Positions 44,653 to 53,468 of a stretch of DNA of 64,000 bases are shown here, piece after piece. The stretch spans positions 248,001 to 312,000 of the forward strand of contig CAWCPQ010000005.1 of assembly GCA_963797535.1 (NCBI GenBank), written 5' to 3'. The notes beneath the pieces were generated by a model, which was given only the letters and a program-made list of their open reading frames with translations, did no database searches and was not told where the DNA came from. This DNA comes from JAWWOL01 sp963797535 (GTDB lineage: Bacteria > Actinomycetota > Actinomycetes > JAWWOL01). Each line of letters starts with the position of its first letter. Position 1 is the stretch's first letter. The position numbers were made by a program, and so were the translations under genes.

Positions 44653-45577
44653 CGATCGGAATGGCCCTTCGGCCACTCGCTCCTCCCGCACCGCGCAGGT
44701 CACGCGAAAGCGTCGCCTGCGCGGTGCGGGGAGCGTTCCGTTCGTCATTCTCTACTTGCCGCTGCTCATCGCGTTCGGCCTGCTGCCGATGGGATACGCA
44801 CTCGTTCTCGCTGTTACCAAGGACGGTGGCGGCTGGGCCGGTTTCAGCAACTTCAGCCGCACGTTCAATGACTACCGCTTCCTGCCGGCGCTGCGACATG
44901 TCCTGGTCTACACGGCTGCCTGGCTGGTCATGCTCGTGGTGCTGGTGGTCGGGCTCGCGCTGCTGCTGCACGGTCGGGCCAACCGGGTCTCCTCGAGCTA
45001 CCGCTACCTCTACTACCTGCCGGGCGCCCTTGCCGGGGCGTCGGCGGTGCTGGTGTGGCTGTTCATGCTCGACCCGATCGTCAGCCCCGGCTCGTTCTTT
45101 CTGCACCATGTCCTGGGATCACACTTGTTCGTTCAATCCATCGCCCCGGCCAAACTGCCTTTCATCTTCGCGATGATCGCATTCTGGACAGGGGCCGGCG
45201 GCTGGATCGTGGTCATGTACGGCGCCCTGAACACGATCCCGTACGAGTTGGAAGAAGCGGCGCGTATCGACGGGGCAGGGCCATTGACCATCGCCCTGCG
45301 CATCAAGCTGCCGCTGATCAAGAAGTGGATCGCCTACATGGCCATCCTGTCTTTTGCCACAGGCACGCAGCTGTTCGTCGAGCCGCAGCTGGTCAATCAG
45401 GCGAGCTTCGGCATGGTGCCTGACACCTGGTCCTCCAACCAGCTCGCCTATCAGTTGGCCTTCCGGTACGGAGACTTCAATGGGGCGGCCGCGATCTCTG
45501 TTGACCTGCTGGTGATCGGCCTGATCGCAGCGGTGATCATCGTGACCCGTACCGGCCTGTTCAAGACGGAGGACTGA
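44633..45577 (+). CDS. Sugar ABC transporter permease (MalF-type)
   Basis: The product is about 314 residues with six membrane segments (SVPFVILYLPLLIAFGLLPM, WLVMLVVLVVGLALLLHG, and others) and the cytoplasmic EAA loop EEAARIDGAGPLTIALRIKL that contacts the ATPase. ATG 44633 lies inside the end of the binding-protein gene. The stop overlaps the next start (TGATG). No ATPase gene is present in the operon, so a shared MsiK-like ATPase encoded elsewhere is likely, as is usual for actinobacterial family-1 sugar importers. Confidence 0.9.
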   Translation: MTSVNTDDRNGPSATRSSRTAQVTRKRRLRGAGSVPFVILYLPLLIAFGLLPMGYALVLAVTKDGGGWAGFSNFSRTFNDYRFLPALRHVLVYTAAWLVMLVVLVVGLALLLHGRANRVSSSYRYLYYLPGALAGASAVLVWLFMLDPIVSPGSFFLHHVLGSHLFVQSIAPAKLPFIFAMIAFWTGAGGWIVVMYGALNTIPYELEEAARIDGAGPLTIALRIKLPLIKKWIAYMAILSFATGTQLFVEPQLVNQASFGMVPDTWSSNQLAYQLAFRYGDFNGAAAISVDLLVIGLIAAVIIVTRTGLFKTED

Positions 45578-46449
45578 TGCGCCTGGCCGCACGCGGCGTT
45601 CGGGCCGCCGTACTCGCTGCGTTCGCCCTTTTCTTCCTGGTACCGATGGTGTGGTTGATCCTCGCGCCGACCAAGACCAACACGGACCTGGTGGACAAGC
45701 CTTCCTTGGCGTTCGGCAGCTTCCACCAGGTCGCCGTTGCGTGGCGGCACCTGGACGCCTTCAGTGACCACATCTACCGGGCGTGGATCGGCAACACGCT
45801 GCTGTACTCATTCAGTGCAACCGCGATCGTGCTGGTCACGGCGATCCCGGCAGGTTACGGCCTCGCCTTCGGAAAGTTCCGGGGCCGCAAGCTACTGCTG
45901 ACGCTGACGCTCATCGTCATGATCATGCCCTCGGCTGCTCTTGTGCTGCCGATCTTCCTCGAACTGAACGCGGTCCATCTCATCGGCAAGTCCTTAGCGG
46001 TGATCTTGCCCTTTTCGTTCTTTCCGTTCGGGGTGTTCCTGGCCTACATCTACTATTCGACGGCGCTCCCGCCCGGACTGCTCGACGCGGCACGGGTCGA
46101 CGGCTGCGGCGAATGGCTCGCCTTCCGTTACATCGCTCTGCCGCTCGCCAAGCCGCTCGTGGCGTTGGTCTTCTTCTTCAGCTTCATCGCCGACTGGACC
46201 AACTTCTTCCTGCCGTTCACCGTGCTGGCAGACTCCAAGCAGTATCCGATCCAGGTCGGTCTGTCTCAGATGTTGTCGTCGACCCCGGCGTTCAACCCGG
46301 CGACCGGCGGTGGCGGACAGGGAGTCGAGATCTTCCGCCCCGAGCTGGCCCTGGCAACCCTGCTGGCGATTCTGCCTGTCCTGATTGTGTTCCTGGTGTC
46401 ACAGCGGTCACTGGTCCGCGGCCTCGTCGGCGGGGGCGTGAAGGAGTGA
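45577..46449 (+). CDS. Sugar ABC transporter permease (MalG-type)
   Basis: The 290-residue second permease has about six membrane segments (VLAAFALFFLVPMVWLILAP, LTLIVMIMPSAALVLPIFLE, LIVFLVSQRSLVRGLVGGG) and the EAA loop DAARVDGCGEWLAFRYIALP. It is translationally coupled to the first permease and lies 109 bp upstream of the enolase gene. Its C-terminal part has a decayed duplicate at 30887-31126, and it is related to the orphan permease at 48738. Confidence 0.9.
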   Translation: MRLAARGVRAAVLAAFALFFLVPMVWLILAPTKTNTDLVDKPSLAFGSFHQVAVAWRHLDAFSDHIYRAWIGNTLLYSFSATAIVLVTAIPAGYGLAFGKFRGRKLLLTLTLIVMIMPSAALVLPIFLELNAVHLIGKSLAVILPFSFFPFGVFLAYIYYSTALPPGLLDAARVDGCGEWLAFRYIALPLAKPLVALVFFFSFIADWTNFFLPFTVLADSKQYPIQVGLSQMLSSTPAFNPATGGGGQGVEIFRPELALATLLAILPVLIVFLVSQRSLVRGLVGGGVKE

Positions 46450-46558
46450 TGGGCACCCGGCCGGCCCACCTCCGGCGCGACGTCTCCGATTCCTAGGCTT
46501 CGCCCGACCGCAGCCCATGACCGCTGTTGCTGCGTCGCAGGCTTCACGAAGGGTTGAC

Positions 46559-47710
46559 ATGCGTATCACCGGATATCGGACTTTGACCACGTCTCAGGAC
46601 TGGGGTCGGCCAGTAGGTGACGTCAACGGCGTATTCCAGGACGGCATTCTCGAAGTCGGCGTGGTGCTGGTGGACACCGACGAGGGCATCACCGGGGTAA
46701 GCATGGGCCTGGTCGCCGAGATCGACCAGGTTTTCTCCGCTATCGAGGGTGAGGACCCGCGGGCGACGACTGCGCTCTACGACCGGATGCTGCGCAACGT
46801 GTTCAAGAGCGGCCACGGCGGTTCGGTGTTCGGCGCGATCGGTGCACTGGACACCGCCTTGTGGGACATCAAGGCCAAGGAGGCCGGACAGCCGCTGTGG
46901 CGGCTTCTCGGTGGCCGCGACCGGGTCGTGCCGGCGTACGCGTCGGGCCTGGACATTGCGCTGGGCGACGATGACCTGGCGGCCCTGTACGCAACCTACG
47001 CCGAGCGCGGGTTGCAAGCGGCCAAGCTGAAGGGCGGCCTCGACGTCGAACGCGACCGGGTCAGGCTGACGCTGGTCCGCGACATCCTCACCGATGCCAA
47101 CGATGGTCGAGTGCCCGCCATGATGCTCGATGCCAACGAGGTCTGGACGCGCAAGCAGGCGGTCCGCCACGTCGCCTCACTGGAGCGGACCCTCGACCTG
47201 GCCTGGGTCGAGGAACCGGTTCGCCGCTGGGACGCCGAAGGGTTGGCGATGGTAGGGCGTTCCGTACGAGCGTCGATCGCCACCGGGGAGAACCTCACCG
47301 GCCTGGAGAACTTCCGGCCATTGCTGGCTGCCGGCGCCGTCGATGTCTTGCAGACGGCCTCGGTGTGGGGCGTCACCCACTTCTTGCGGGTGGCCAACCT
47401 CGCCCATGCCTACGACCTGCCGGTCAGCGGGATCGGCACCACGCCGATCGGCCTGCTCCATGCGGCCACCTCTTTGCCCAACCACATGGCGACCGAGCTG
47501 CAGGATCTCGTTCCGCCGACCGGGCTGACCGTCGACATGTCCGTGGAGAATGGCGCTTTCGTGCTCGGGGACACACCGGGCCTCGGACTGACCGTTGACG
47601 AGGAGGCAATCCTGGCGGTGCGCAGGCAGACCGGCATCCCCACCCCGCACGGCTCCCAGGTGCGTCCGCAGAACGCCGGCGTGCGGCTGGACGTGCACGC
47701 GCTGCGCTAG
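46559..47710 (+). CDS. Enolase-superfamily enzyme, probable sugar-acid dehydratase
   Basis: The 383-residue protein begins MRITGYRTLTTSQDWGRPVG and has the capping domain plus barrel with KxK (AKLKGG) and metal ligands in LDANEVW, WVEEPVRRWD and GENLTGLENF. The C-terminal strand that normally supplies the His of the MR-type dyad reads PVSGIGTTPIG, so that His is not visible. The closest relative in the window is 31123-32277 (same length). ATG 46559 is chosen over the longer frame at 46517 because it matches the paralogue. It closes the importer operon and probably acts on the imported sugar acid. Confidence 0.85.
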   Translation: MRITGYRTLTTSQDWGRPVGDVNGVFQDGILEVGVVLVDTDEGITGVSMGLVAEIDQVFSAIEGEDPRATTALYDRMLRNVFKSGHGGSVFGAIGALDTALWDIKAKEAGQPLWRLLGGRDRVVPAYASGLDIALGDDDLAALYATYAERGLQAAKLKGGLDVERDRVRLTLVRDILTDANDGRVPAMMLDANEVWTRKQAVRHVASLERTLDLAWVEEPVRRWDAEGLAMVGRSVRASIATGENLTGLENFRPLLAAGAVDVLQTASVWGVTHFLRVANLAHAYDLPVSGIGTTPIGLLHAATSLPNHMATELQDLVPPTGLTVDMSVENGAFVLGDTPGLGLTVDEEAILAVRRQTGIPTPHGSQVRPQNAGVRLDVHALR

Positions 47711-47780
47711 GGGGTCAGCTCCGGCATGCGTAGCCACGACACAACGGGCCCACGGCTCTGCCGAGCGTAGGTACGACGAA

Positions 47781-47795
47781 TGACGTATCGTGTCA
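47781..47795. promoter_or_regulatory. Candidate operator upstream of the second FadR gene
   Basis: TGAC-GTATCGT-GTCA is an inverted repeat with a 7-bp spacer in the 210-bp region before the FadR gene at 47921. A possible -10 (TATGAT, 47859-47864) lies downstream of it. FadR-family sites are often short dyads of this type. Confidence 0.35.
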
Positions 47796-47920
47796 AACGG
47801 TCACCCGGTTCCTGTCGTTTTCGCAGCGGCGCCTGTCGTGTCGTGTCCCGAAGAAAGGTATGATGACCTGGTACCGTTGTGTCGGTTTGGCCGACAGCCA
47901 CAGCATGTCCGGAGGTATGG

Positions 47921-48682
47921 GTGATCGTGTTCGCGCCCCAGTTGCAAGGGGCTCAGCGTCCGGCTTCCGGCCGACCCGTGCGGCGCTCGGACGCGGTCGT
48001 CGAGGACCTGGTCGAGCGCATCGTCGCCGGCGACATCGCAGTTGGCAGGGCCGTGCCGACCGAGCCGACTCTTTGCTCGGCTTACGGGGTGAGTCGGACG
48101 GTCGTACGCGAGGCGGTCAAAGCGCTCGAGGAAAAGGGACTGGTCACCGCCTTCCAGGGCGTGGGCACGCTAGTGTCGCGACAGGAATCGTGGAACTTGC
48201 TCGACCGGCAGGTGCTCGCTGCCATCGTCCGGCACGACGAGCAGTACGACGTGCTCGACCAGCTCATTGCTGTCCGGAGCGCTCTAGAGTCCGACATGGC
48301 TGCGGAGGCCGCGCGAAGGGCTACTCGGGCCGACCTCGACCAGCTCTCGGCGCTGATGGATGCGCTCGATGCCTCGATCCGCAACCCCGACGAAATGGAC
48401 GAGCTGGATGTCGCGTTCCACGAGCGGCTGATGCTCGTCTCGGGCAATGTGCTCGGGAGGGCCGTCGTGCGCACTGTGCACGCAGAGGCGCGCAAAAGCA
48501 TCCGCTACCTCGGGCATTCGAACAACGCGGACCGCAGGCTCACGAACCAACAGCACCGGGCCGTCCTGGACGCCGTGGCGGCGGCGAATGCCGACACAGC
48601 AGCGACTTTGATGGCGCAGCACATCGCGAGCTCGTGGCAGCGTCGCCGCCCTCGCAAGCCCCGACGAAAGGCCGGCGCCTGA
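47921..48682 (+). CDS. GntR/FadR-family transcriptional regulator (paralogue of 42234-42992)
   Basis: The roughly 253-residue protein has the same architecture as its paralogue: GntR winged helix (GVSRTVVREAVKALEEKGLV, VGTLVSRQESWN) and FCD domain (VLDQLIAVRSALESDMAAEA, DELDVAFHERLMLVSGNVLG, TNQQHRAVLDAVAAANA). GTG 47921 has GGAGG five bases upstream. It lies between the enolase gene and the orphan permease, on the same strand as both, and may control the latter or the importer operon together with its paralogue. Confidence 0.88.
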   Translation: MIVFAPQLQGAQRPASGRPVRRSDAVVEDLVERIVAGDIAVGRAVPTEPTLCSAYGVSRTVVREAVKALEEKGLVTAFQGVGTLVSRQESWNLLDRQVLAAIVRHDEQYDVLDQLIAVRSALESDMAAEAARRATRADLDQLSALMDALDASIRNPDEMDELDVAFHERLMLVSGNVLGRAVVRTVHAEARKSIRYLGHSNNADRRLTNQQHRAVLDAVAAANADTAATLMAQHIASSWQRRRPRKPRRKAGA

Positions 48683-48737
48683 ATCCGGCCACGACTACCT
48701 CCTCTTTCGGAGAGACTCGGGCACTTTCGGATGCGTC

Positions 48738-49622
48738 GTGCGACCGGCCTTGCGACGGGAGGCGGTGTTGACAGCCCTGAATCACAGAGGACGCCCCGGC
48801 GTGAGAGCCGTCGCCGTCCGCGGCTTGAGGACTGGCATCCTTCTTCTGTTTGCCGTTTTCTTCGCGGTCCCGCTGCTCTGGCTGGTGCTCGCCACGACCA
48901 AGTCCGGAGCGCAACTGCAGCTCGGCGCACCGCTCGGGTGGGGCAGTCTGCATCAGCTCTCACGCAACTGGCACGCGCTCACCGCCATCAACGGCGACGC
49001 CTACCTGGCCTGGTTCGGCAACTCGGTCGAGTACGTCTTCGGTGCGCTGTTCATTGTGCTGCTCGTCGACGTCCCGGCCGGCTACGGCTTAGCCATCTGT
49101 GACCAACGGTGGCGACGCCCGCTGCTGCTCGCGACGCTGCTGCTGATGCTGATCCCCAACACGGTTCTCGTGCTACCCCTGTTTCTCGAGATGAACGCCG
49201 CACACCTGATCGGCAACCCGCTGTCGGTAATCCTGCCGTTTTCGTTCTTCCCGTTCGGCGTTTTCCTCGCGTATCTCTACTTCTCCACCAGCATCCCGCG
49301 CGACGCGCTCGACGCCGCCCGCATCGATGGTTGTTCGGAGCTGCAGGTGTTTCTACGGGTCGTCCTCCCGTTGTCCAAGCCTGTGATCGCGCTCATCGCC
49401 TTGTTCAGCTTCGTGGCCAACTGGAACAACTACTTCTTGCCACTTCTGATGCTGCCCAGCAGCGATGGCTATCCCCTACAGGTCGGGTTGGCGGAGTTAC
49501 CAAGAGCTAGTCCCGTGCTGGCTCTGGGGACGCTCCTATCTGTCGTGCCGGTAGTGCTCGTCTTCCTGGTCTCCCAACGCTATCTCCTTGCCGGGCTGAC
49601 CGCAGGAAGCACGAAGGACTGA
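48738..49622 (+). CDS. Orphan sugar ABC permease (MalG-type)
   Basis: The 294-residue permease (LLLFAVFFAVPLLWLVLATT, LLLATLLLMLIPNTVLVLPL, EAA loop DAARIDGCSELQVFLRVVLP) has no binding protein, partner permease or ATPase next to it. It is similar to 45577-46449 over its whole length. It may form a complex with the permease of the neighbouring importer, or it may be what is left of a duplicated operon. Possible starts are GTG 48738, GTG 48765 or TTG 48768 (behind GGGAGG). Confidence 0.8.
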   Translation: MRPALRREAVLTALNHRGRPGVRAVAVRGLRTGILLLFAVFFAVPLLWLVLATTKSGAQLQLGAPLGWGSLHQLSRNWHALTAINGDAYLAWFGNSVEYVFGALFIVLLVDVPAGYGLAICDQRWRRPLLLATLLLMLIPNTVLVLPLFLEMNAAHLIGNPLSVILPFSFFPFGVFLAYLYFSTSIPRDALDAARIDGCSELQVFLRVVLPLSKPVIALIALFSFVANWNNYFLPLLMLPSSDGYPLQVGLAELPRASPVLALGTLLSVVPVVLVFLVSQRYLLAGLTAGSTKD

Positions 49623-50033
49623 GCGGGCGTCTGCTGACCAAGGCAGTCGCTGCAACTTGCGCGACTCGCCGACTCCTCCTTCCCTACCGGTCGTCCCACG
49701 CTCTCGGCCACTGTTGCGCTCGCGCAGTCGGTTCTTCTGCGGCGTGCGCCGTCAAGGACTTGCCGAATTGGCACTACCCGTGGGTGTTGGTGCTGTCCTT
49801 CGAGCTGCTGATGCGACAAATCCACCACCGCCTGCACACACCAGCGACCGCGGTGACCGTAAGCACCAGTACGGCTGGCCTTCATGCCCGCCGCCCGGAG
49901 CAAGACGTCATCAACGTCCCAGCAGCGCCAGCCGTGCCGCCACCACCTGCACGACCGGTGGAGGTTTCCTGCCGCTCTCCTATGGGTTGCGGCTCTCTGA
50001 ACCGCCCCGGGTTCAGACTCAGAAGGTCAGCAC
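49623..50033. other. Intergenic stretch without a recognised gene
   Basis: This stretch of 411 bp lies between the orphan permease and the aldo/keto reductase stop. One frame holds a plausible short peptide (LPNWHYPWVLVLSFELLMRQ) without start, ribosome site or family match. No repeat or hairpin worth reporting was seen. Confidence 0.4.
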
Positions 50034-50978
50034 CTATCCGGTATGAGGAGCTAGCCGATCCTCGACAAGCTCCCACAACTCCGTTGGAATGGAGAGGGTG
50101 GCGTTGCGCATGAGCTCGTCGATCCGCTGTGGTGCGCTTACGCCGACGACGGTTGAACGGATGCGCGGATCGCGGGTCGAGAACTGAAGCGCGAGCGCGG
50201 CTAGCGGGACACCGAACTTGCCGCAGATCTGGTGCAACCACTCGACCGTCGCCACCAGCGTAGGAGACGGTGCTCGGTATCCGTAGCGCGGGCTTGACGC
50301 GAGGGGCTTCGCCAGGATCCCGCTCGCATAGGGCGCGGCATTGACAAACGCCACACCGGCGGAGACACAGTCTGTGATCAGTGGACTCGCCGAACGGTCC
50401 AGAAGAGTGAACTTGTTGTGGTTCAAGATGACGTCCATCAGGCCGGTGTCAAGGTAGCGTCGCATCTCACCCAGATCGCCGCCGGCAACACCGATGAGAC
50501 CGACCAGTCCTTGGGCTTTGAGTTCGCGGATCGCGTCCAGGGAGCTGCCGGGTTTGACCATGTCGGCGAAATCGAACCTCTCCGGGTCATGGAGATAGTA
50601 GACGTCGAGGCGATCAACGCCCAGGCGGGCAGCGCTCTCAGCGAACGACTCGCGTACCCGGTCGCCGTCGAGAATGCGCTGGCCCCGCGCGGGGTCTGCC
50701 TTGGAGGCAATGACGACCCGCTGCCCGCTGGCCCCCAACTCACGCAGCACGGTACCGATTCGGCGTTCGCTCTCGCCGTTACCATATTCGTTTGAGGTGT
50801 CGATGAAGGTGAGACCGCAATCGAGGGCGTGACGGATGGTCGCAACCGCTTGATCCTCGTCTACGTCGTACCCGTACGTGTCCGGCATACCGCCCAGCGG
50901 GCTCGTTCCTAGGCAGATGTTCGGCATCGAGAGACCGTCTGGCTTGGACAAGCTCTCCCTCCGTTCGGGTTCTCCCAT
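50034..50978 (-). CDS. Aldo/keto reductase, aldose dehydrogenase-like
   Basis: The 314-residue aldo/keto reductase carries ICLGTSPLGGMPDTYGYDV, the catalytic Asp/Tyr in LTFIDTSNEYGNGESE, Lys in VIASKADP, His in DVYYLHDPERF, and the cofactor region STVVGVSAPQRIDEL. It is related to the aldose 1-dehydrogenases of non-phosphorylative L-fucose/D-arabinose pathways. ATG 50978 follows GGAG; earlier starts up to 51077 are open. An ATCCTATAGG palindrome lies about 150 bp upstream, linking it to the fuconate/ABC genes at 54-58 kb. Confidence 0.85.
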   Translation of the reverse strand: MGEPERRESLSKPDGLSMPNICLGTSPLGGMPDTYGYDVDEDQAVATIRHALDCGLTFIDTSNEYGNGESERRIGTVLRELGASGQRVVIASKADPARGQRILDGDRVRESFAESAARLGVDRLDVYYLHDPERFDFADMVKPGSSLDAIRELKAQGLVGLIGVAGGDLGEMRRYLDTGLMDVILNHNKFTLLDRSASPLITDCVSAGVAFVNAAPYASGILAKPLASSPRYGYRAPSPTLVATVEWLHQICGKFGVPLAALALQFSTRDPRIRSTVVGVSAPQRIDELMRNATLSIPTELWELVEDRLAPHTG

Positions 50979-51130
50979 TCCAACTCCGTCGGCGATGCGG
51001 GCGTCGTCGCTGCACTCGCGCTCCGGCTCCGATCTCGACAGCGCGGGAGGTCGTCGTCCGCCATCAGCCCGAAGCACACCTGAGGCAAAGCCGGTTCTCC
51101 ACCGGTTACGCTACCGCATCCAAATCGTCT

Positions 51131-51140
51131 ATCCTATAGG
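51131..51140. promoter_or_regulatory. ATCCTATAGG operator copy 1
   Basis: ATCCTATAGG lies between the divergent aldo/keto reductase and FMN-oxidase genes. It shares ten bases with the perfect palindrome at 55559-55570. It is a probable binding site for one of the two tandem FadR-type regulators. Confidence 0.65.
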
Positions 51141-51304
51141 TTCTCGGATATGGTGCTCTGCGCAATCCTGATGATGCAGGAAAGGAGGCGCGACGTGCCC
51201 GACGACGAGTCGGCGAGTCGCGTGGGCATCAGCGGTCGACGGGGCGATCTCTCAGCCCGAGTTCGGGGAGAGCGCCGAGCTGGCATCGAGGGGAGACTGG
51301 CCGC

Positions 51305-52321
51305 ATGATGTCGCCGGCCGACCGTGAGGAAGGCGCCCGTCAGGTGCTGCCGCCCGACGTCTATGCCTACTACGCCGCAGGTTCCGGCCAAGGGCAGACC
51401 TTCGCCTCGCAGGAAACCGCGTGGGCCGAGGTTCTGCTGCGGCCTCGATTGTTGCGTGACACCAGCCGGGTCGAGACGAAGACGACGGTGCTGGGCACAC
51501 CTGTCGCAGGTCCGGTGCTGGTCGCGCCGACAGCCGGCCATGGCATGGCCCACACCGATGGAGAAGCCGCTAGCGCCAGAGGAGCCGCCGCCGCCGGATC
51601 GCTGATGGTGCTGTCCATGCGCGGAAGCAGCCGGGTGGAGGCGGTCGCCGCAGCCGGCCCGTACTGGCAGCAGATCTACGTGCTGAGCGATCGCGGTGTC
51701 TCGGACGAGGTGGCGGTCAGGGCGGCGGCGGCCGGGGCGAGGGCAATTGTGCTCACGGTGGACACGCCGTTCGTGACGGCAAAGGCGGTCGGTGGCTACC
51801 CGGCCGGGATGCCGCTGCAGGGGGTCATCGAGGCGCTCGATCGCCGGGAGGCCGGCGAGACCGGGCTGCTGCAGGTGCCGGTCCGGCCCGACGACATCAG
51901 CCGACTGGCCGAGCTCACTGGCCTGCCGGTGGTGGTCAAGGGCGTGCTCCGCGCCGACGAGGCCCAGCGCTGTCTCGACAATGGTGCCTCGGCCATCGTC
52001 GTGTCCACGCACGGCGGCCGCCAGCTCGACGGGGTGGTCCCCGCTCCGCGGGCGCTCGTCGAGGTCGTCGACGCGGTGGGCGAGACGGAGGTCTACGTCG
52101 ACGGTGGCGTGCGCACCGGTATCGACGTCCTGCGGGCTCTGGGACTCGGCGCCCGCGCGGTGCTGCTCGGCCGGCCGGTGCTGTGGGCGCTGGCCACCGG
52201 CGGACCCGATGGGGTCCAGCACCTGCTCGAGGACGTCGTACGGGAAACGGCAGAGGCGCTCACGCTGGCCGGCGCCACCAGCCCGGCTGACGTGGGCCGC
52301 GACCTGGTCACCTGGCGCTGA
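51305..52321 (+). CDS. FMN-dependent 2-hydroxyacid (L-lactate-type) oxidase/dehydrogenase
   Basis: The 338-residue TIM barrel has PPDVYAYYAAGSGQGQTF, VLVAPTAGHGMAHTDGEAA, WQQIYVLSDR, VVVKGVLRADEAQRCLDNGA and the catalytic His236 in VSTHGGRQLDG (the family usually has SNHGGRQ). FMN-phosphate-binding VYVDGGVRTGIDVLRAL and ARAVLLGRP follow. It oxidises an L-2-hydroxyacid to the keto acid; L-lactate, an end product of L-fuconate breakdown, is a sensible guess. It is divergent from the aldo/keto reductase across the ATCCTATAGG site. A deleted copy lies at 39602-39722. Confidence 0.85.
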   Translation: MMSPADREEGARQVLPPDVYAYYAAGSGQGQTFASQETAWAEVLLRPRLLRDTSRVETKTTVLGTPVAGPVLVAPTAGHGMAHTDGEAASARGAAAAGSLMVLSMRGSSRVEAVAAAGPYWQQIYVLSDRGVSDEVAVRAAAAGARAIVLTVDTPFVTAKAVGGYPAGMPLQGVIEALDRREAGETGLLQVPVRPDDISRLAELTGLPVVVKGVLRADEAQRCLDNGASAIVVSTHGGRQLDGVVPAPRALVEVVDAVGETEVYVDGGVRTGIDVLRALGLGARAVLLGRPVLWALATGGPDGVQHLLEDVVRETAEALTLAGATSPADVGRDLVTWR

Positions 52322-52339
52322 CAGAGATCGCCGCCCCTG

Positions 52340-52550
52340 AACCGGGAGGAACCTGCCCGACGAGGCCTACACCGCCGAGACCGGCTTCCACCGATGGCTC
52401 AGCGAGCTGCTCGACCACATCGACGCCGGTGCGAAGCCCATCCCGGACGCGCCGAGCTGAAGTCGCGCGGCCTCGCTGTCGCCAGCAGCGACTCGCGGCG
52501 GCCCTCACACTTGGTCGGACTCTCACCCGGGTCGGACCAGAATTCGGGGG
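52340..52550 (+). pseudogene. 3-prime remnant of a duplicated hypothetical gene (copy of 59360-59550)
   Basis: The sequence encodes LPDEAYTAETGFHRWLSELL and DHIDAGAKPIPDAPS then a stop, matching LPDDVYTAETDFYRWLNDLR and DHIDAAARPLPEAPS at the end of the gene 59008-59475. Similarity continues past the stop (CTCACxxGGxxCGGACCAGAA-like stretch). The first ~120 codons are absent. It fills most of the 300-bp gap before the GntR gene. Confidence 0.75.
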
Positions 52551-52636
52551 CCGGACACTCTCTTAAACCTCTCTTGCCGCGTGATGGATAGTATGGCCAA
52601 CATTCTCTGTCGACGCGTGCGGTGGGACGAGGCTGG

Positions 52637-53359
52637 ATGAAGCGGTCGCAGAGGACGGGTGTCGAGCTGCCACCGATGCCTGTACTTCCGCTGCAGAGCC
52701 AGCCACTTGCCTCGTCGGTCTACCAGCTGGTGACCGAGATGCTCATGACCGGCACCCTTCCGCCGGGCGCCAAGGTGAGCATCGAGGATCTCGCCCGGAT
52801 ACTCGGGGTGTCGCAGACGCCGATCCGTGAGGCACTCGCCCGGATCGAGGCCGACGGCCTCATCATCAAGCGTCCCAGCCACAGCTACACGGTGGCCCCG
52901 CTGATGGACATGCGTCAGGTACGCGAGCTCATGGAGCTGCGGCTGCTGATCGAACCGACCTGCGCCGCCAGGGCCGCGCTGAGGGCCAGCACCGCCGACA
53001 TCGCCGACCTGCGCGCGCTTGCCGGTTCGCTGCGAACAAGCCGGAGCGAGCCACAACCGACCAGCCGGTCGGACCTGATGTACGAAGCGGCCCTCCACCA
53101 GCGAATCGAAGAGGTGGGCGGCAACTCGATCATCGTTGAGACGATGGCGCGTCTGCGCAGCCACATGCACACGTATCGGCTGCACTACAACGCCGGCCCG
53201 GATCGGGTCACCAGGTCAGAACACCTGGCGGTGGTCAGGGCAATCGCCAGCCGTGACCCGGTCGGGGCGGCTGCTGCCATGCGGGCCCACCTGACAAATG
53301 CACTGCAGCGCGACCAGGCCGACTCCCTCGCGACCGATGCCAGCGCTGACAGGACGTGA
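52637..53359 (+). CDS. GntR/FadR-family regulator (first of tandem pair)
   Basis: The 240-residue protein has a GntR winged helix (VYQLVTEMLMTGTLPPGAKV, LGVSQTPIREALARIEADGL) and an FCD domain (LMELRLLIEPTCAARAALRA, DLMYEAALHQRIEEVGGN, SEHLAVVRAIASRDP). Starts at ATG 52637 or GTG 52622 are possible. It is a close paralogue of the next gene and, with it, the best candidate to bind the ATCCTATAGG sites controlling the fuconate/ABC regulon. Confidence 0.87.
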   Translation: MKRSQRTGVELPPMPVLPLQSQPLASSVYQLVTEMLMTGTLPPGAKVSIEDLARILGVSQTPIREALARIEADGLIIKRPSHSYTVAPLMDMRQVRELMELRLLIEPTCAARAALRASTADIADLRALAGSLRTSRSEPQPTSRSDLMYEAALHQRIEEVGGNSIIVETMARLRSHMHTYRLHYNAGPDRVTRSEHLAVVRAIASRDPVGAAAAMRAHLTNALQRDQADSLATDASADRT

Positions 53360-53432
53360 GCCTGCTGGCGCGCCGACGTCTGGACGACGGAGATCTTCCC
53401 CCATGTTTCGTCCCGGACTCGTGAAAGCGCTT

Positions 53433-53444
53433 CGCTATAGGAAA
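53433..53444. promoter_or_regulatory. CGCTATAGGAAA, degenerate copy of the ATCCTATAGG operator
   Basis: CGCTATAGGAAA resembles the right half of ATCCTATAGGAAA at 55742. It sits 25 bp before the second regulator gene, where it could mediate autoregulation. Confidence 0.45.
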
Positions 53445-53468
53445 TCGGCATGATTCAATGGGAACATC

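Noticed and set aside
49760..50113. 117-codon plus-strand frame after the orphan permease
   Set aside because: No ribosome site or recognisable domain, and it runs into the antisense of the aldo/keto reductase gene.
52580..52600. GGATAGTATGG as another copy of the ATCCTATAGG operator
   Set aside because: It shares too few positions with the motif and is not palindromic.
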